A DNA stretch of 64,000 nt from Saccharothrix obliqua (GTDB lineage: Bacteria > Actinomycetota > Actinomycetes > Mycobacteriales > Pseudonocardiaceae), in contig NZ_JAHXGQ010000006.1 in NCBI RefSeq assembly GCF_019375475.1, forward strand, positions 424,194 to 488,193. The letters run 5' to 3'. Of this stretch, positions 52,602 through 62,646 are shown piece by piece. The translations under genes and the position numbers were made by a program. Below the pieces are notes generated by a model. The model was not told the origin of the DNA, did not search any database, and saw only the letters and a program-made list of their open reading frames with translations. Every line of letters starts with the position of its first letter. The first letter of the stretch is position 1.

Positions 52602-53416
52602 GCTTGCCGCGACCCGGGCACTGCGTCGTGATGGGCGTCCTGAACGTCACGCCCGACTCGTTCAGCGACGGCGGCCGGTACCTGGACCAGGCCGACGCGG
52701 TGGCGCACGGCGTCGCCATGGCCCGGCGCGGCGCGGACGTGATCGACGTCGGCGGCGAGTCCACCCGGCCGGGCGCGGAACGCGTCGCGCCCGCCGTGGA
52801 GGCGGCGCGGGTCGCTCCGGTGATCCGCGAGCTGGTCGCGGCCGGCGTGGTGGTATCGGTGGACACCATGCGCGCCGAGGTGGCGGCGGCGGCGCTGGAG
52901 GCGGGCGCGTCGATCGTCAACGACGTGTCCGGCGGGCTCGCCGACGCCGGGATGGCGGCGGTCGTGGCGTCCGCCCGCGTCCCGTACGTGGTGATGCACT
53001 GGCGCGGGCACAGCCGGGAGATGGACCGGCTCGCCGTGTACGACGACGTCGTGCGCGACGTTCGGGACGAGTTGTGCGCCCGGGTCGACGTCGCCCTGGC
53101 CGCGGGTGTCGCGGCCGACGACATCGTGCTGGACCCCGGGCTGGGGTTCGCGAAGCGCGCCGAGCACAACTGGCAGTTGCTGAACCGCCTGGACGAGCTG
53201 CTGGCACTGGGTTTCCCGGTGCTGATCGGCGCGTCGCGCAAGCGCTTCCTCGGCACGCTGCTCGGCAACCGCCCGCCGGACGGCCGCGAGGACGCCACGG
53301 CCGCCGTGTCGGCGCTCGCGGCGTTCCGCGGCGCGTGGGGCGTGCGGGTGCACGATGTGGACAAGTCGCTGGACGCGGTGGCCGTGGCGCGGGCGTGGAG
53401 GGCAGGACGTGACTGA
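52598..53416 (+). CDS. folP: Dihydropteroate synthase
   Basis: 272 aa. [32 protein letters not shown] and GASRKRF with the D-P-G-L-G-F-A-K loop: the complete pterin- and pABA-binding set of the sulfonamide target. Overlaps folE by 4 nt and folB by 8 nt. Confidence 0.96.
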   Translation: MSLPRPGHCVVMGVLNVTPDSFSDGGRYLDQADAVAHGVAMARRGADVIDVGGESTRPGAERVAPAVEAARVAPVIRELVAAGVVVSVDTMRAEVAAAALEAGASIVNDVSGGLADAGMAAVVASARVPYVVMHWRGHSREMDRLAVYDDVVRDVRDELCARVDVALAAGVAADDIVLDPGLGFAKRAEHNWQLLNRLDELLALGFPVLIGASRKRFLGTLLGNRPPDGREDATAAVSALAAFRGAWGVRVHDVDKSLDAVAVARAWRAGRD

Positions 53417-53771
53417 CCGGATCTCGTTGCGGGGGCTGCGGGTGCGCGGGCACCACGGCGTGTTCGAGCACGAGAAGCGCGACGGCCAGGACTTCCTGGT
53501 CGACGTCACCGCGTGGCTGGACCTGTCCCGCGCGGCGGCCACCGACGACCTGCGCGAGACGCTGCACTACGGCGAGCTGGCGCAGCGGGCCGCCGCGATC
53601 GTGGCGGGCGGGCCGTACGACCTGATCGAGACCGTCGCGGCCAAGATCGCCGACGAGGTGATGGCCGACCTGCGGGTCCGGGCCACCGAGGTGACCGTGC
53701 ACAAGCCGTCCGCGCCGATCCCGCTGGAGTTCGCCGACGTGTCGGTGACCGTGCGGCGGGAGCGCGGGTGA
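53409..53771 (+). CDS. folB: Dihydroneopterin aldolase
   Basis: 120 aa. [21 protein letters not shown] is the FolB signature, [14 protein letters not shown] and the [11 protein letters not shown] helix follow, ending in the conserved lysine-proline VHKPSAPIP. Converts dihydroneopterin to 6-hydroxymethyldihydropterin. Second gene from the end of the folate block. Confidence 0.94.
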   Translation: MTDRISLRGLRVRGHHGVFEHEKRDGQDFLVDVTAWLDLSRAAATDDLRETLHYGELAQRAAAIVAGGPYDLIETVAAKIADEVMADLRVRATEVTVHKPSAPIPLEFADVSVTVRRERG

Positions 53772-54250
53772 GCCGCGCCGTCCTGTCCATCGGCTCGAAC
53801 ATGGGCGACCGGTTCGGGTACCTCCGGGCGGCCGTCGAGGGCTTCCGGGCCGAGCTGGTGGCCGTGTCGCCGGTGTACGAGACCGCGCCGTGGGGTGTCA
53901 CCGACCAGGACGACTTCCTCAACGCCGTGCTGGTCGTGTCCGGCGACCTCGGGCCGTGGGACTGGCTGCGGCGCGGGCAGGCGTTGGAGAACGCCTCCGG
54001 TCGCGTGCGGACGCTGCGGTGGGGACCGCGCACGCTCGACGTGGACGTGGTGACCGTGGACGGCGTGACGTCCGACGACCCGGAGCTGCTGCTGCCGCAC
54101 CCCGGCGCGTTCGAGCGGGCGACCGTGCTGGTGCCGTGGCTCGACGTCGCGCCGGACGCCGAGCTGCCGGGGCACGGGCGGGTCGCCGACCTGGTCGCCG
54201 GCCTCGACGTGAGCGGCGTGCGGCGGCGGGACGACCTCGTGCTGCGCTGA
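53768..54250 (+). CDS. folK: 2-amino-4-hydroxy-6-hydroxymethyldihydropteridine pyrophosphokinase
   Basis: 160 aa. [47 protein letters not shown] and [15 protein letters not shown] are the canonical HPPK motifs. GTG overlaps the folB stop. Last enzyme of the block; its product feeds FolP. Confidence 0.95.
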   Translation: MSRAVLSIGSNMGDRFGYLRAAVEGFRAELVAVSPVYETAPWGVTDQDDFLNAVLVVSGDLGPWDWLRRGQALENASGRVRTLRWGPRTLDVDVVTVDGVTSDDPELLLPHPGAFERATVLVPWLDVAPDAELPGHGRVADLVAGLDVSGVRRRDDLVLR

Positions 54251-54289
54251 TCGGCGGGCCGGGTTAGCGTCGGCCACGGGAGGTCGGCG

Positions 54290-54946
54290 ATGAGCAACGC
54301 GGTCACGTACGACGCCGCGCGTCGGCGGATCATCGGCCTGGTCATCGCCGGCGACCCCGGTGCCGCCGTCGACGCGTGTCCGGGTTGGACCGTCAAGGAC
54401 GTGGTCGCGCACCTGGCGGGCGGGCTCGGCGACTTCGCCAACCGGAACCTGGACGGCGTCGACACCGGCGAGTGGGGCGAGCGCCAGGTCCGCGACCGGC
54501 GGTCCCGGACGCTGGGCGAGGTGTTCGCCGAGTGGGAGCGCAACTTCCAGGTCGCCGAGGGGTTGTTCGACTCGCCCGCGGGCGCCGTGCTGATCGCCGA
54601 GGTCGTGGAGCACGAGCACGACATCCGGACCGCGCTGGGCCGGCCGGGGGACCGGCGTGGCGTGTCCGTGCGCGCCGCGTTGACCAGGCCGTTGCAGGAG
54701 GTCGACCAGCGGCTGCGGGCGCGGCAACTGCCCGCGTTGCGGGTCGTGCTGGAGCACGGGGACCGCATCCTCGGCGAGGGCGAGCCGACGGCGACGCTGC
54801 GCACGTCGGCGTTCGAGCTGCTGCGGGTCGTGGGCGGGCGGCGCAGCGAGAGCCAGATCCGGTCGCTCGACTGGGACGCCGACCCGACCCGGTGGCTCGC
54901 CGCGCTCCAGCTGTTCGGCACCAGGGATACCGCGCTGGTCGAATGA
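54290..54946 (+). CDS. Mycothiol-dependent maleylpyruvate isomerase-type (DinB-like) protein
   Basis: 218 aa. ATG with GGGAGG 6 nt upstream. Four-helix DinB/MDMPI N-terminal domain: CPGWTVKDVVAHLAGGLGDFA, then EVVEHEHDIRTALG, giving the three metal histidines, and a C-terminal domain with ELLRVVGGRRSESQI. Members use mycothiol or just bind metal; the reaction is unknown. Inserted between folK and the DUF3180 gene. Confidence 0.8.
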   Translation: MSNAVTYDAARRRIIGLVIAGDPGAAVDACPGWTVKDVVAHLAGGLGDFANRNLDGVDTGEWGERQVRDRRSRTLGEVFAEWERNFQVAEGLFDSPAGAVLIAEVVEHEHDIRTALGRPGDRRGVSVRAALTRPLQEVDQRLRARQLPALRVVLEHGDRILGEGEPTATLRTSAFELLRVVGGRRSESQIRSLDWDADPTRWLAALQLFGTRDTALVE

Positions 54947-54950
54947 CACC

Positions 54951-55412
54951 ATGGGAGCCGTGAGGTTCACCAAGTCCCGTGACCTGCTCGCCGCCGCCCT
55001 CGTCGCGGGTCTGCTCGCGCACCTGCTGCTCCGGCTCGCCTACGACACGCTGCCGCCGCTGCCCACGTTCGCCGGGTTCACCCTCCTCGTGATCGCCGCG
55101 GTCGACCTGGTGCTGGCGTTCTCGCTGCGGGCACGCATCCAGCGCCGGCCCGGTGCCGCGCCTGTCCAACCGTTGACCGCGGCGCGGGCCGTAGCGCTCG
55201 CGAAGGCTTCGTCGGTGCTCGGCGCGATCATGGCGGGCGCGTGGGGCGGCGTGCTGATCTACGTGCTCCCGGTGCGCGCCGAAGTGGACGCCGCGCGGCA
55301 CGACCTGGTCAGCGCGGTCATCGGGGTGTGCTGCGCGGCGGTCCTGGTCGGTGCCGGGCTGTGGCTGGAGCACTGCTGCCGCACCCCGGACGAGCCCCAC
55401 CGGGAGGCGTGA
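54951..55412 (+). CDS. DUF3180 membrane protein (Rv3605c-like)
   Basis: 153 aa, four hydrophobic segments (about 10-27, 38-55, 85-105, 121-140), no catalytic motif. Found directly after folK in mycobacteria and relatives. Function unknown. The start could also be the GTG at 54960. Confidence 0.85.
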   Translation: MGAVRFTKSRDLLAAALVAGLLAHLLLRLAYDTLPPLPTFAGFTLLVIAAVDLVLAFSLRARIQRRPGAAPVQPLTAARAVALAKASSVLGAIMAGAWGGVLIYVLPVRAEVDAARHDLVSAVIGVCCAAVLVGAGLWLEHCCRTPDEPHREA

Positions 55413-55484
55413 GGACCGCCCGGCCGGGGGCCGAATACCGACGTCTTGGTCTCAATCGGATAACTGCCGGGTACGGTAGGGCCC

Positions 55485-56984
55485 ATGACCGCGCGAGGCG
55501 CGTCGCAGGACGACGAGCAGCAAGATCACGGTCGTGCCACTGGGCGACTGCTGTTGGTGGCCGCACTGGCGCTGGCCCTCGGGGCCGCCGCCGTGCTGGT
55601 CCTGAGCGACAGCGCGCGGTGGCTCCGGCTCGCCGTGGTCGCCGCGCTGTGGGCCGCGCTGGTGGGCGCTTTCCTCGCGGCCCGCTACCGCCGCCAGGTC
55701 GCGGACCGCGCCGACGAGGTGGCCGACCTCCAGTCCGTGTACGAGCTGGAGCTGGAGCGCGAGGTCGCCGCGCGGCGCGAGTACGAGCTGGAGGTCGAGG
55801 CCGAGACGCGCAAGCGGGTGCGCGAGGAGGCCAAGGACGACCTGGAGGCGTTGCGCGGCGAGCTGCGTGCCCTGCGGGAGAACCTGGAGGCCCTGCTCGG
55901 CGGCGAGGTGCTGGTGGAGCGCGTCGCGTTGCGTGCCGAGTCGACCCGGATGCGCGCCCTGTCCGACCAGTCCCGGCTGATGGCGGTGAGCGACCAGCGG
56001 ATCATCACCGCCGCGCCCGCCAAGGCGGTGGGGAAGAAGGGCGCGGAGAGGGTTCCCGTTCCCGAGAAGGTTTCTGAGAAGGCGGCCGAGAAGGCCGCCG
56101 CTCCCGGGAAGGCGGCGAAGTCGGCCGACCGGGAGAAGGCGGCGGACCGGACAGAGCTGATCGAGCGGGTGCCGCACGACACGTCCCGGAAGGACCAGGC
56201 CCGCCGGCCCGAGCCCGTGCGCCCCGACCAGTCCCGGCGGGAGGGTCCCCAGCCCAACCGGCGGGAGGCGGGTCGCGGTGGGCAGCGCCCGGCGACCGTG
56301 CGTGCGGCGGAAGGCGCGGTGCGCGTGCCCGATCCGACGGAACGGGTGAACCGGGCCGACCTCGTCGGCCGGCCGGTGTCGCGAGTGGAGCCGCCGAAGG
56401 AGCCGCCGCGTGGACCGTCGCGTGGTGGACAGTCGCCGGCCGGACAGCCGCAAGCGCAGCCGCAAGGACAGCCCCAGGGGCAGTCGAAGGCGGAGCAGAC
56501 GCGGATGGCCCCGGTGCGTGGTGACGTGTCGCGGGTGGACGCGGGCAGGGCGGCCGGGCAGGACTTCTTCGCCCCGGCCCGTGGCCAGTCCGCGGCCGAG
56601 CCCGCGCCGCAGCGGCGCAGCCGGGTCGCCGAGCGGACCGAGATGATCAGTCGTGACGCGTTGGCCGAACCCGTCCGGCGTGCGGCGCCGCCGAAGGCGG
56701 AGCCCGCCACCACGCGTCGTGCCGCCGAGCAAAGCGGCTACTCGGAATCGGTTCAGGTGCGGCACGCCGAGCCGGCCGAGCCCGCGCGTGGCGAGCCGGC
56801 CGCCGAGGCGGGCGGGCACCGGGCGGACGGCGGTGGGCGGCGGCGGGCCGAGGACCGGCCCGCGCGGCGCGAGGCGCCCGAACCCGAAGGCGCGCACGCG
56901 GACGGCAAGTCGGTCAGCGAGTTGCTGGCCGCGTTCGGCGGGGGCGAGTCGCCCCGTCGGCGTCGGCGGCGCGGTGAGGACTGA
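55485..56984 (+). CDS. Membrane protein with coiled coil and long disordered tail (Rv3604c-like)
   Basis: 499 aa. Two membrane helices (about 20-42 and 48-66), an acidic-basic coiled coil (about 70-150, EYELEVEAETRKRVREEAK), then 330 residues rich in Arg, Pro, Glu and Ala with no fold. Conserved after the DUF3180 gene in actinobacteria, where a role in envelope or division scaffolding is sometimes proposed. Convergent with the NuoD-like gene, stop codons adjacent. Confidence 0.8.
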   Translation: MTARGASQDDEQQDHGRATGRLLLVAALALALGAAAVLVLSDSARWLRLAVVAALWAALVGAFLAARYRRQVADRADEVADLQSVYELELEREVAARREYELEVEAETRKRVREEAKDDLEALRGELRALRENLEALLGGEVLVERVALRAESTRMRALSDQSRLMAVSDQRIITAAPAKAVGKKGAERVPVPEKVSEKAAEKAAAPGKAAKSADREKAADRTELIERVPHDTSRKDQARRPEPVRPDQSRREGPQPNRREAGRGGQRPATVRAAEGAVRVPDPTERVNRADLVGRPVSRVEPPKEPPRGPSRGGQSPAGQPQAQPQGQPQGQSKAEQTRMAPVRGDVSRVDAGRAAGQDFFAPARGQSAAEPAPQRRSRVAERTEMISRDALAEPVRRAAPPKAEPATTRRAAEQSGYSESVQVRHAEPAEPARGEPAAEAGGHRADGGGRRRAEDRPARREAPEPEGAHADGKSVSELLAAFGGGESPRRRRRRGED

Positions 56985-58049
56985 TCACTTGTCGATGTCC
57001 CCGACGACGACGGCGAACGAGCCGAGCACGGCGGGCAGGTCGTCGACGCCGGTGCCGGGCAGCAACGCCGACAACGCCTGGACGTTGTTGAACGACGGCG
57101 TCCGCAGCTTGAGCCGCCACGGGGTCTTCTCGCCACGTGACGCCAGGTGCACGCCGGACGTGCCCAACGGCGCTTCGACTCGCGTGTAGACGGACCCCTC
57201 GGGCGCCTTGATGGCCTTCGGCAGCCGGACGTTCACGGGACCGGCGGGCAGCACGTCGAGGCACCGCTCCACCAGCCGCACGGACTGGCGCACCTCGTCC
57301 ACCATGCACCGGACGCGTGCCTCCGCGTCCCCCTCGGTCCGCACGACGGGCGTCACGCCGAGGTCGCGGTAACCGGGCAGCGGGTCGTCGCGGCGCAGGT
57401 CGAGGTCCACGCCGGACGCCCGCCCGATGGGACCGGTCACGCCGTGCGCGAGCGCGGCGTCCGCGGTCAGCACGCCGAGACCGGCCAGGCCGGTCGGCGC
57501 CTCGCCCGGGTCGACCTCGGCCAGCGCCGCGCGGACCCGGCCCGTCCACCCGGCGGGCACGTCCTCGCGCAGCCCGCCGACCCGGTTGAACATGAAGTGG
57601 ACGCGCCCGCCGGACGCCTCCTCCAGCACGGTCTGCACGGCCTCCCGGCCCCGCGCCGCGGTCAGCGGGGCCAGGAACACCAGGTGCGCCACGACGCGGT
57701 TCAGCTCGCACAGCAACGCCCGCAGCACCTGGGCGCGCGCGGGCACGTCCATGCCGGTCATCCGCTCCACGGCGAGCGCGACCGCGAGTTCGTTGCAGAA
57801 CGCGGCCAGCCAGTCGTGCCGGTTCGCCAGGGTCAGCACCTGCCGGTAGTCGCGGACCTCGAACAGCTTCTCCGCGCCCCGGTGCAGGTGCCCCACCAGG
57901 GGTTCGGCGGCGGTGATGACCGCGTCGTCGCGGACGGTCAGGCGCAGCCGGTACGCGCCGTGCGCCGAGGGGTGCAGGGGGCCGAGGTCGACCACCCGGT
58001 CCACGCCCAGGTGACGCGCGCCGGCACCGACGCCAACGGTGATCTCCAC
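56985..58049 (-). CDS. NuoD-like protein (complex I 49-kDa paralogue), stand-alone
   Basis: 354 aa from a GTG. GPLHPSAHGAYRLRL, GHLHRGAEKLFEVRDY and VEAPLGTSGVHLASRG are the 49-kDa subunit blocks, but the protein is shorter than NuoD (380-440 aa), is not in a nuo operon, and the quinone-contact tyrosine (bovine Tyr108 position) is tryptophan (NRHDW). The arginine that NDUFAF7 methylates in the 49-kDa subunit (bovine Arg85) is kept as Arg57. It may be an accessory or hydrogenase-like protein. Confidence 0.85.
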   Translation of the reverse strand: MEITVGVGAGARHLGVDRVVDLGPLHPSAHGAYRLRLTVRDDAVITAAEPLVGHLHRGAEKLFEVRDYRQVLTLANRHDWLAAFCNELAVALAVERMTGMDVPARAQVLRALLCELNRVVAHLVFLAPLTAARGREAVQTVLEEASGGRVHFMFNRVGGLREDVPAGWTGRVRAALAEVDPGEAPTGLAGLGVLTADAALAHGVTGPIGRASGVDLDLRRDDPLPGYRDLGVTPVVRTEGDAEARVRCMVDEVRQSVRLVERCLDVLPAGPVNVRLPKAIKAPEGSVYTRVEAPLGTSGVHLASRGEKTPWRLKLRTPSFNNVQALSALLPGTGVDDLPAVLGSFAVVVGDIDK

Positions 58050-58072
58050 CCGGTCATGCTCGCACGTCGGTC

Positions 58073-58159
58073 GGCGTGCGGGTCGTGCGCGCGCGTCAGC
58101 CGGCGTGCGGGTCGTGCGTGCGCGTCAGCCGGCGGTCGGGTCGTGCGTGCGCGTCAGCC
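58073..58159. repeat. Three tandem 29-bp repeats
   Basis: Units 58073-58101, 58102-58130 and 58131-58159 differ at only a few positions (core GGTCGTGCGTGCGCGTCAGCC). The third runs 6 nt into the 3' end of the DUF1203 gene. Probably a local slippage expansion in the gap behind that gene. Confidence 0.85.
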
Positions 58160-58600
58160 GGCGGTCACCGTGAACAGGAAGCACCCGTGCGACACGCTGC
58201 GCACCTGGACCTCCGCCACTGCGGGCGCGGCGAGCAACGCCTCGATCCGGTCGGTCAACACCGCGGGCTCGGCGACCTCGCCGCGGTGGATGCGCCCGTC
58301 CGCGTCGTACGCGCGCAGCAGGCGGTGGTTGTGCCGGAACGCCTCGGGCACGGCGTCGACCTCGGTGGGCCCCTCGCACGGCAGCATGTGCACGAACACC
58401 GGACCCAGTTCCTCGTACGGCCCGCGCCCGGCGGCGGGCGAGTAGCGGAACAACACGACCGGCTCGCCGGGACCGGCCTTGCGCAGGCAGCACCGCAGCG
58501 GCGCGCCCACCTCCTCGCCCCGCAGCTCGTGGTAGTCGTCCGTGCCCGCCCGCCGCCGGGCCCGCTCCACCACGTCGGTGGGCAGCGCGTGAATCCTCAT
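58154..58600 (-). CDS. DUF1203 family protein
   Basis: 148 aa. MRIHALPTDVVERARRR, GAPLRCCLRKAGPGE and HNHRLLRAYDADGRIH are DUF1203 blocks; the paired cysteines CC may be functional. No biochemical role is known for this family. Ends inside the 29-bp repeat array. Confidence 0.82.
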   Translation of the reverse strand: MRIHALPTDVVERARRRAGTDDYHELRGEEVGAPLRCCLRKAGPGEPVVLFRYSPAAGRGPYEELGPVFVHMLPCEGPTEVDAVPEAFRHNHRLLRAYDADGRIHRGEVAEPAVLTDRIEALLAAPAVAEVQVRSVSHGCFLFTVTAG

Positions 58601-58655
58601 GCCGCCAAGCCTCGCGGCGTGGAAACCCGGCGGCCGGCGGTCTTCGGACATCGCC

Positions 58656-59564
58656 TCACGGCCGCCACGGCGGCAGCGGCGGCAGGAGGTCGGCCGTGCG
58701 GACGCCCACGCCGTGCAGCAGCCAGCCGAACGAGCCGAGCCCGCCCGGGGCGCGCAGTTCGGCCACGCGTGACGCGCGGCTCGCCGACTCCAGCCACGCG
58801 AGACCGGACCCGGTGGGTGCGGTGGAGAGGCCAAGAGCGGCGAGGGCGTCGCGTTGGGACACCAGCACGTGGTCGCCACCGGCCGCCGCGGCGCACGCGT
58901 CGAGAGCCACGTGCGCGGTCAGGTCGCACGTGCCGTCGAACACGGGCTCCACGCGCCGCCCAGCGCGGTACGCGGCGAACGTCCCGTCCCGGTAGCGCCC
59001 GGCGGCGCGGTCGGCTCGCAGGTGCCCGTAGTCCACGGCGAGCGCCGCACCACGCACGCGGGACACGACGTCCGCCCACGCCCGGTCGCGCGGCGTGCCG
59101 ATCTCGGCCCGCCACCCCGGCGCGAGCGGCCACCAGCGCGTGAGCCACGGGTCGTCGTGCGGACCGACCACGAGCGGGCACGGGACGGCGTCCAACCACT
59201 CGTGGCCGACGAGCAGACCGGTCACGGCGGACGGGGCCTCGCGGGTCCACGTGACACCGGGGTGGTGGCGCACCGGTCCCAGGTCGACCGCCGTGACGTG
59301 CAACCGGTCGGCGCACGCGCGTGGCGCGAGTTCCCGGACGGCCGCGGCGAGTTCACCACCACCCGCGCCCATGTCGACGAAGTCCAGCCGGCTCGGCCTG
59401 CCCAGGTGGAAGTCCACCCGATCGAGCAACACCAGAAGGGCTTCGGCCAGCTCAGGGCCGATCAGCGGTGCCGTGCGGAAGTGGTCGGCGGGCACCGCGC
59501 CGCCGCTGAAGAAGCCGTTCGGCCCGTACAGCGCCGACCGCCACGCCGATTCCGAATCCCGCAC
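58656..59564 (-). CDS. MidA/NDUFAF7-like SAM-dependent methyltransferase
   Basis: 302 aa. DFVDMGAGGGELAAAV (SAM-binding), GHEWLDAVPCPLV and ALAVDYGHLRADRAAGR follow the order of the COG1565/MidA family; EWLDAVP stands where the family has NELLDALP. NDUFAF7, the mitochondrial member, dimethylates an arginine of the 49-kDa complex I subunit. The NuoD-like gene lies on the same strand just beyond the DUF1203 gene, about 600 nt downstream, and that arginine is retained there, so this pair may be enzyme and substrate. Compact version. Confidence 0.8.
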   Translation of the reverse strand: MRDSESAWRSALYGPNGFFSGGAVPADHFRTAPLIGPELAEALLVLLDRVDFHLGRPSRLDFVDMGAGGGELAAAVRELAPRACADRLHVTAVDLGPVRHHPGVTWTREAPSAVTGLLVGHEWLDAVPCPLVVGPHDDPWLTRWWPLAPGWRAEIGTPRDRAWADVVSRVRGAALAVDYGHLRADRAAGRYRDGTFAAYRAGRRVEPVFDGTCDLTAHVALDACAAAAGGDHVLVSQRDALAALGLSTAPTGSGLAWLESASRASRVAELRAPGGLGSFGWLLHGVGVRTADLLPPLPPWRP

Positions 59565-59594
59565 TGGTCAAGTGTCCCTTTAAGGTTGCCCACT

Positions 59595-60767
59595 GTGACG
59601 TCACCCGCCCGCAAGCGCGCGAACCAGCGCCGCTGGACCGTTCTCCTGCCGGTCGTCGGCCTGATCGCGCTGGGCGTGTGCGGGCTGGTGCTGCTCGCGC
59701 TGGGCACCAGCCGGATCGGCGTCGGCCCGATCCTGGTGGGCGCGGTCGCGGCGCTGGTGCCGGTCGTCGCGGTGCTCGGCGCCTTCCTCTGGGTGGACCG
59801 GTGGGAACCGGAACCCGCGAAGATCCTGCTCCTGGCGTTCGCCTGGGGCGCGTGCGGCGCGACGATCACGTCGCTGGTGTTCAACCAGACCGCGCACGTG
59901 CTCGGCGAGCTGATCAACAACGGCGACGGCTCGACGTTCGCGGCGGTGGTCGGCGCGCCGATCGTGGAGGAGGCGACCAAGGCCGCGTTCGTGCTGGCCC
60001 TGTTCCTGCGCCGCCGCGAGGAGTTCGACGGCGTCGTGGACGGCATGGTCTACGCGGGCGTGACGGCCGCCGGCTTCGCGTTCACCGAGAACATCTACTA
60101 CTTCGCGCGCGTGTTCGTGGACAGCGGTTTCGGCGACCTGAGCAGCGGAGTCGTGGCGTTGTTCATCCTGCGCGGCGTGCTGTCGCCGTTCGCGCACCCG
60201 CTGTTCACCTCGATGACCGGCATCGGCGTGGGCGTGGCGGCGCTGACCGGCAACAAGCGGCTGCGGGTGGTCGCGCCGCTGCTGGGTTACCTGGGCGCGG
60301 TCGGGCTGCACTCGCTGTGGAACTTCTCCACCACCGTGGGCACCGGCTCGACGTTCATCAACCTGTACTTCCTGATCATGGTGCCGGTGTTCGCGGGCAT
60401 GGTGTGGCTGGTGGTCTGGCAGCGCCGCCGCGAGCAGCGGATCGTCGCGGAGCAGCTCCCCGAGATGGCCTCGCGGCGGTGGATCGCCTCCAGCGAGGTG
60501 ACGCTGCTGGCGTCGTTGCAGGGCAGGCGGCGGTGGCGGCGCGCGGTCCGGCGGAAGGTCGGCGACCAGGCGGCGCGTGCCGTCGCCGGGTACCAGGTGG
60601 CGGCCACCGAACTCGCGTTCCTGCGGCACCGGATGGCGCTCGGCACGGCGGGCAGCCGGGCCGACGAACGTCACGCCGAGCTGCTGGATTCGCTGGTCAC
60701 CGCACGTCAGGCGGCTGTCGACGCACCGGGTGCGCTCAAGGCCGCGGGTGGTGTTCGTCGCAGTTGA
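59595..60767 (+). CDS. PrsW-family intramembrane metalloprotease
   Basis: 390 aa from a GTG. About nine membrane helices. PrsW motifs: VEEATKAAF (E-E-x-x-x-K), GFAFTENIYYF, RGVLSPFAHPLFTSMTG and GLHSLWNF. The family cleaves membrane-bound regulators such as anti-sigma factors. A basic cytoplasmic tail of about 100 residues follows. Its substrate is not in the window. Confidence 0.88.
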   Translation: MTSPARKRANQRRWTVLLPVVGLIALGVCGLVLLALGTSRIGVGPILVGAVAALVPVVAVLGAFLWVDRWEPEPAKILLLAFAWGACGATITSLVFNQTAHVLGELINNGDGSTFAAVVGAPIVEEATKAAFVLALFLRRREEFDGVVDGMVYAGVTAAGFAFTENIYYFARVFVDSGFGDLSSGVVALFILRGVLSPFAHPLFTSMTGIGVGVAALTGNKRLRVVAPLLGYLGAVGLHSLWNFSTTVGTGSTFINLYFLIMVPVFAGMVWLVVWQRRREQRIVAEQLPEMASRRWIASSEVTLLASLQGRRRWRRAVRRKVGDQAARAVAGYQVAATELAFLRHRMALGTAGSRADERHAELLDSLVTARQAAVDAPGALKAAGGVRRS

Positions 60768-60854
60768 GTTCGGTCCGGCGGACGCGGGATTACGCTCGCG
60801 GCCGTCGTCCGGTACCCGCAACGGGACTGGAACGCCATTGAAGGAGTACGTCGC

Positions 60855-61748
60855 ATGGACGCGACCCCCCGCCCCGCGCGGCTGGCCGTCGGGGTGATCT
60901 CGGCGGGCCGGGTGGGCTCGGTGCTGGGCGCCGCCCTGACCAGGGCCGGCCACGTCGTCAGCGCGGTGGCCGCCGTGTCGCGCGATTCGCTGCGCCGGGC
61001 CGAAGAGCTGCTGCCGGGCGTGCCGGTCGCACCGCCGCCGGACGTCGCCGCGTCGGCCGACCTCGTGCTGCTGGCCGTGCCCGACGACGAGCTGCCCGGA
61101 CTCGTCCGCGGCCTGGTCGCCACCGGCTCGCTGCGTGCCGGGCAGATCGTGGTGCACACCAGCGGGGCGCAGGGCGTCGGGGTGCTGGCACCGGCGGCCG
61201 AAGCGGGTGCCTTGTGCGTGGCGCTGCACCCGGTGATGACGTTCACCGGTCGCCCCGAGGACGTCGAGCGGATGACCGCGTGCTCGGTCGGCATCACCGC
61301 CGCGGACGGCGACGACGCCGCGTGGCACGTCGGCGAAGCACTGGTCGTGGAGATGTCCGCCGAACCCGTGCGCGTGCCCGAAGCCGCCCGCCCGCTCTAC
61401 CACGCGGCCCTGGCCCACGGCGCCAACCACCTGATGACGCTGGTCGCCGACTGCGCCGACCTGCTCCGCGCGGCGGGCGTCGCCAACGCCGAGCGGGTGC
61501 TCGGCCCGCTGCTGTCCGCGGCGCTGGACAACGTGCTGCGGCACGGCGACCGCGCCCTCACCGGGCCCGTCGCGCGTGGCGACCGCGGCACCGTCGCGAA
61601 GCACCTGCGCGTACTGGCGTCCGAAGCGCCTGACACGCTGGCCCCGTACCGAGTTCTCGCGCGCCGCACCGTCGACCGCGCGCAGGCCGCCGGGCTGCTC
61701 AAGCCCGAACCGGCCGACGACGTCCGCACCACCCTTGAGGACCGATGA
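60855..61748 (+). CDS. Rossmann-like DUF2520 protein (Rv3603c-like)
   Basis: 297 aa. [21 protein letters not shown] dinucleotide loop, [24 protein letters not shown], then the helical DUF2520 domain with [16 protein letters not shown]. Lies directly before panC (4-nt overlap), a constant position in actinobacteria, so a ketopantoate-reductase-like role in pantothenate synthesis is often guessed but is not shown. Confidence 0.85.
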   Translation: MDATPRPARLAVGVISAGRVGSVLGAALTRAGHVVSAVAAVSRDSLRRAEELLPGVPVAPPPDVAASADLVLLAVPDDELPGLVRGLVATGSLRAGQIVVHTSGAQGVGVLAPAAEAGALCVALHPVMTFTGRPEDVERMTACSVGITAADGDDAAWHVGEALVVEMSAEPVRVPEAARPLYHAALAHGANHLMTLVADCADLLRAAGVANAERVLGPLLSAALDNVLRHGDRALTGPVARGDRGTVAKHLRVLASEAPDTLAPYRVLARRTVDRAQAAGLLKPEPADDVRTTLEDR

Positions 61749-62635
61749 CCAAGCCGCTGAGCAAAGACGACTACGCGCCCGACGACGTCACGGTGCACCG
61801 CGACCCGGAGCGGCTGCGGCGGGTGGTGCGCGCCCTGCGTGCCGCCGGGCGCAACATCGCGCTCGTGCCCACCATGGGCGCGCTGCACGAGGGCCACCGC
61901 AAGCTGATCCGCGAAGCGCGGGTCATGCAGAACACGGTGGTCGTGGTGTCGATCTTCGTGAACCCGGCGCAGTTCGGACCGGGCGAGGACTACGCGAAGT
62001 ACCCGCGCACGTTGGAGTCCGATGTCGACATCTGCCGCGAGGAGCGCGTGGGCCTGGTCTTCGCGCCGTCGGCCGAGGACATGTACCTGCCGGGCGCGTC
62101 GATCACCCTGTCGGCGGGTCCGCTGGGCGACGAACTCGAAGGCGCGTCCCGCCCGGGTCACTTCGCGGGTGTGCTGACCGTGGTGTCGAAGCTGTTCAAC
62201 ATCGTGCAGCCGACGTACGCGGTGTTCGGCGAGAAGGACTACCAGCAGCTCACGCTGATCCACCGGATGGCGAGGGACCTGGACTTCCCGGTCGCGGTGG
62301 TGGGCGTGCCGACGGTGCGCGAGCACGACGGCCTGGCGCTGTCCTCCCGCAACCGGTACCTGTCGGAGGAGGAGAGGTCGGCGGCGGTGGCGTTGTCCGC
62401 GGCGCTGGTGGCCGGGGCGCACGTGAGCGGTCAGGGCGCCGCCGCGGTGCTGGAGACGGCCGCGGGCGTGCTCGCCGCCGAACCCGGCGTCGTGGTGGAC
62501 TACCTGGAGCTGCGCGCGCCCGACCTGGGGCCGGCGCCGGAGAACGGGGACGCGCGACTGCTCGTCGCGGCGAGGGTGGGGTCCACCCGACTGATCGACA
62601 ACGTGCCCGTGCTGCTCGGCACGGGCGACGAGTGA
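61745..62635 (+). CDS. panC: Pantoate-beta-alanine ligase
   Basis: 296 aa. [15 protein letters not shown] (HIGH-like ATP site), [37 protein letters not shown] and [12 protein letters not shown]: the complete PanC set. Joins pantoate and beta-alanine; PanD next door supplies beta-alanine. Confidence 0.97.
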   Translation: MTKPLSKDDYAPDDVTVHRDPERLRRVVRALRAAGRNIALVPTMGALHEGHRKLIREARVMQNTVVVVSIFVNPAQFGPGEDYAKYPRTLESDVDICREERVGLVFAPSAEDMYLPGASITLSAGPLGDELEGASRPGHFAGVLTVVSKLFNIVQPTYAVFGEKDYQQLTLIHRMARDLDFPVAVVGVPTVREHDGLALSSRNRYLSEEERSAAVALSAALVAGAHVSGQGAAAVLETAAGVLAAEPGVVVDYLELRAPDLGPAPENGDARLLVAARVGSTRLIDNVPVLLGTGDE

Positions 62636-62646
62636 GGGGAACCGCG

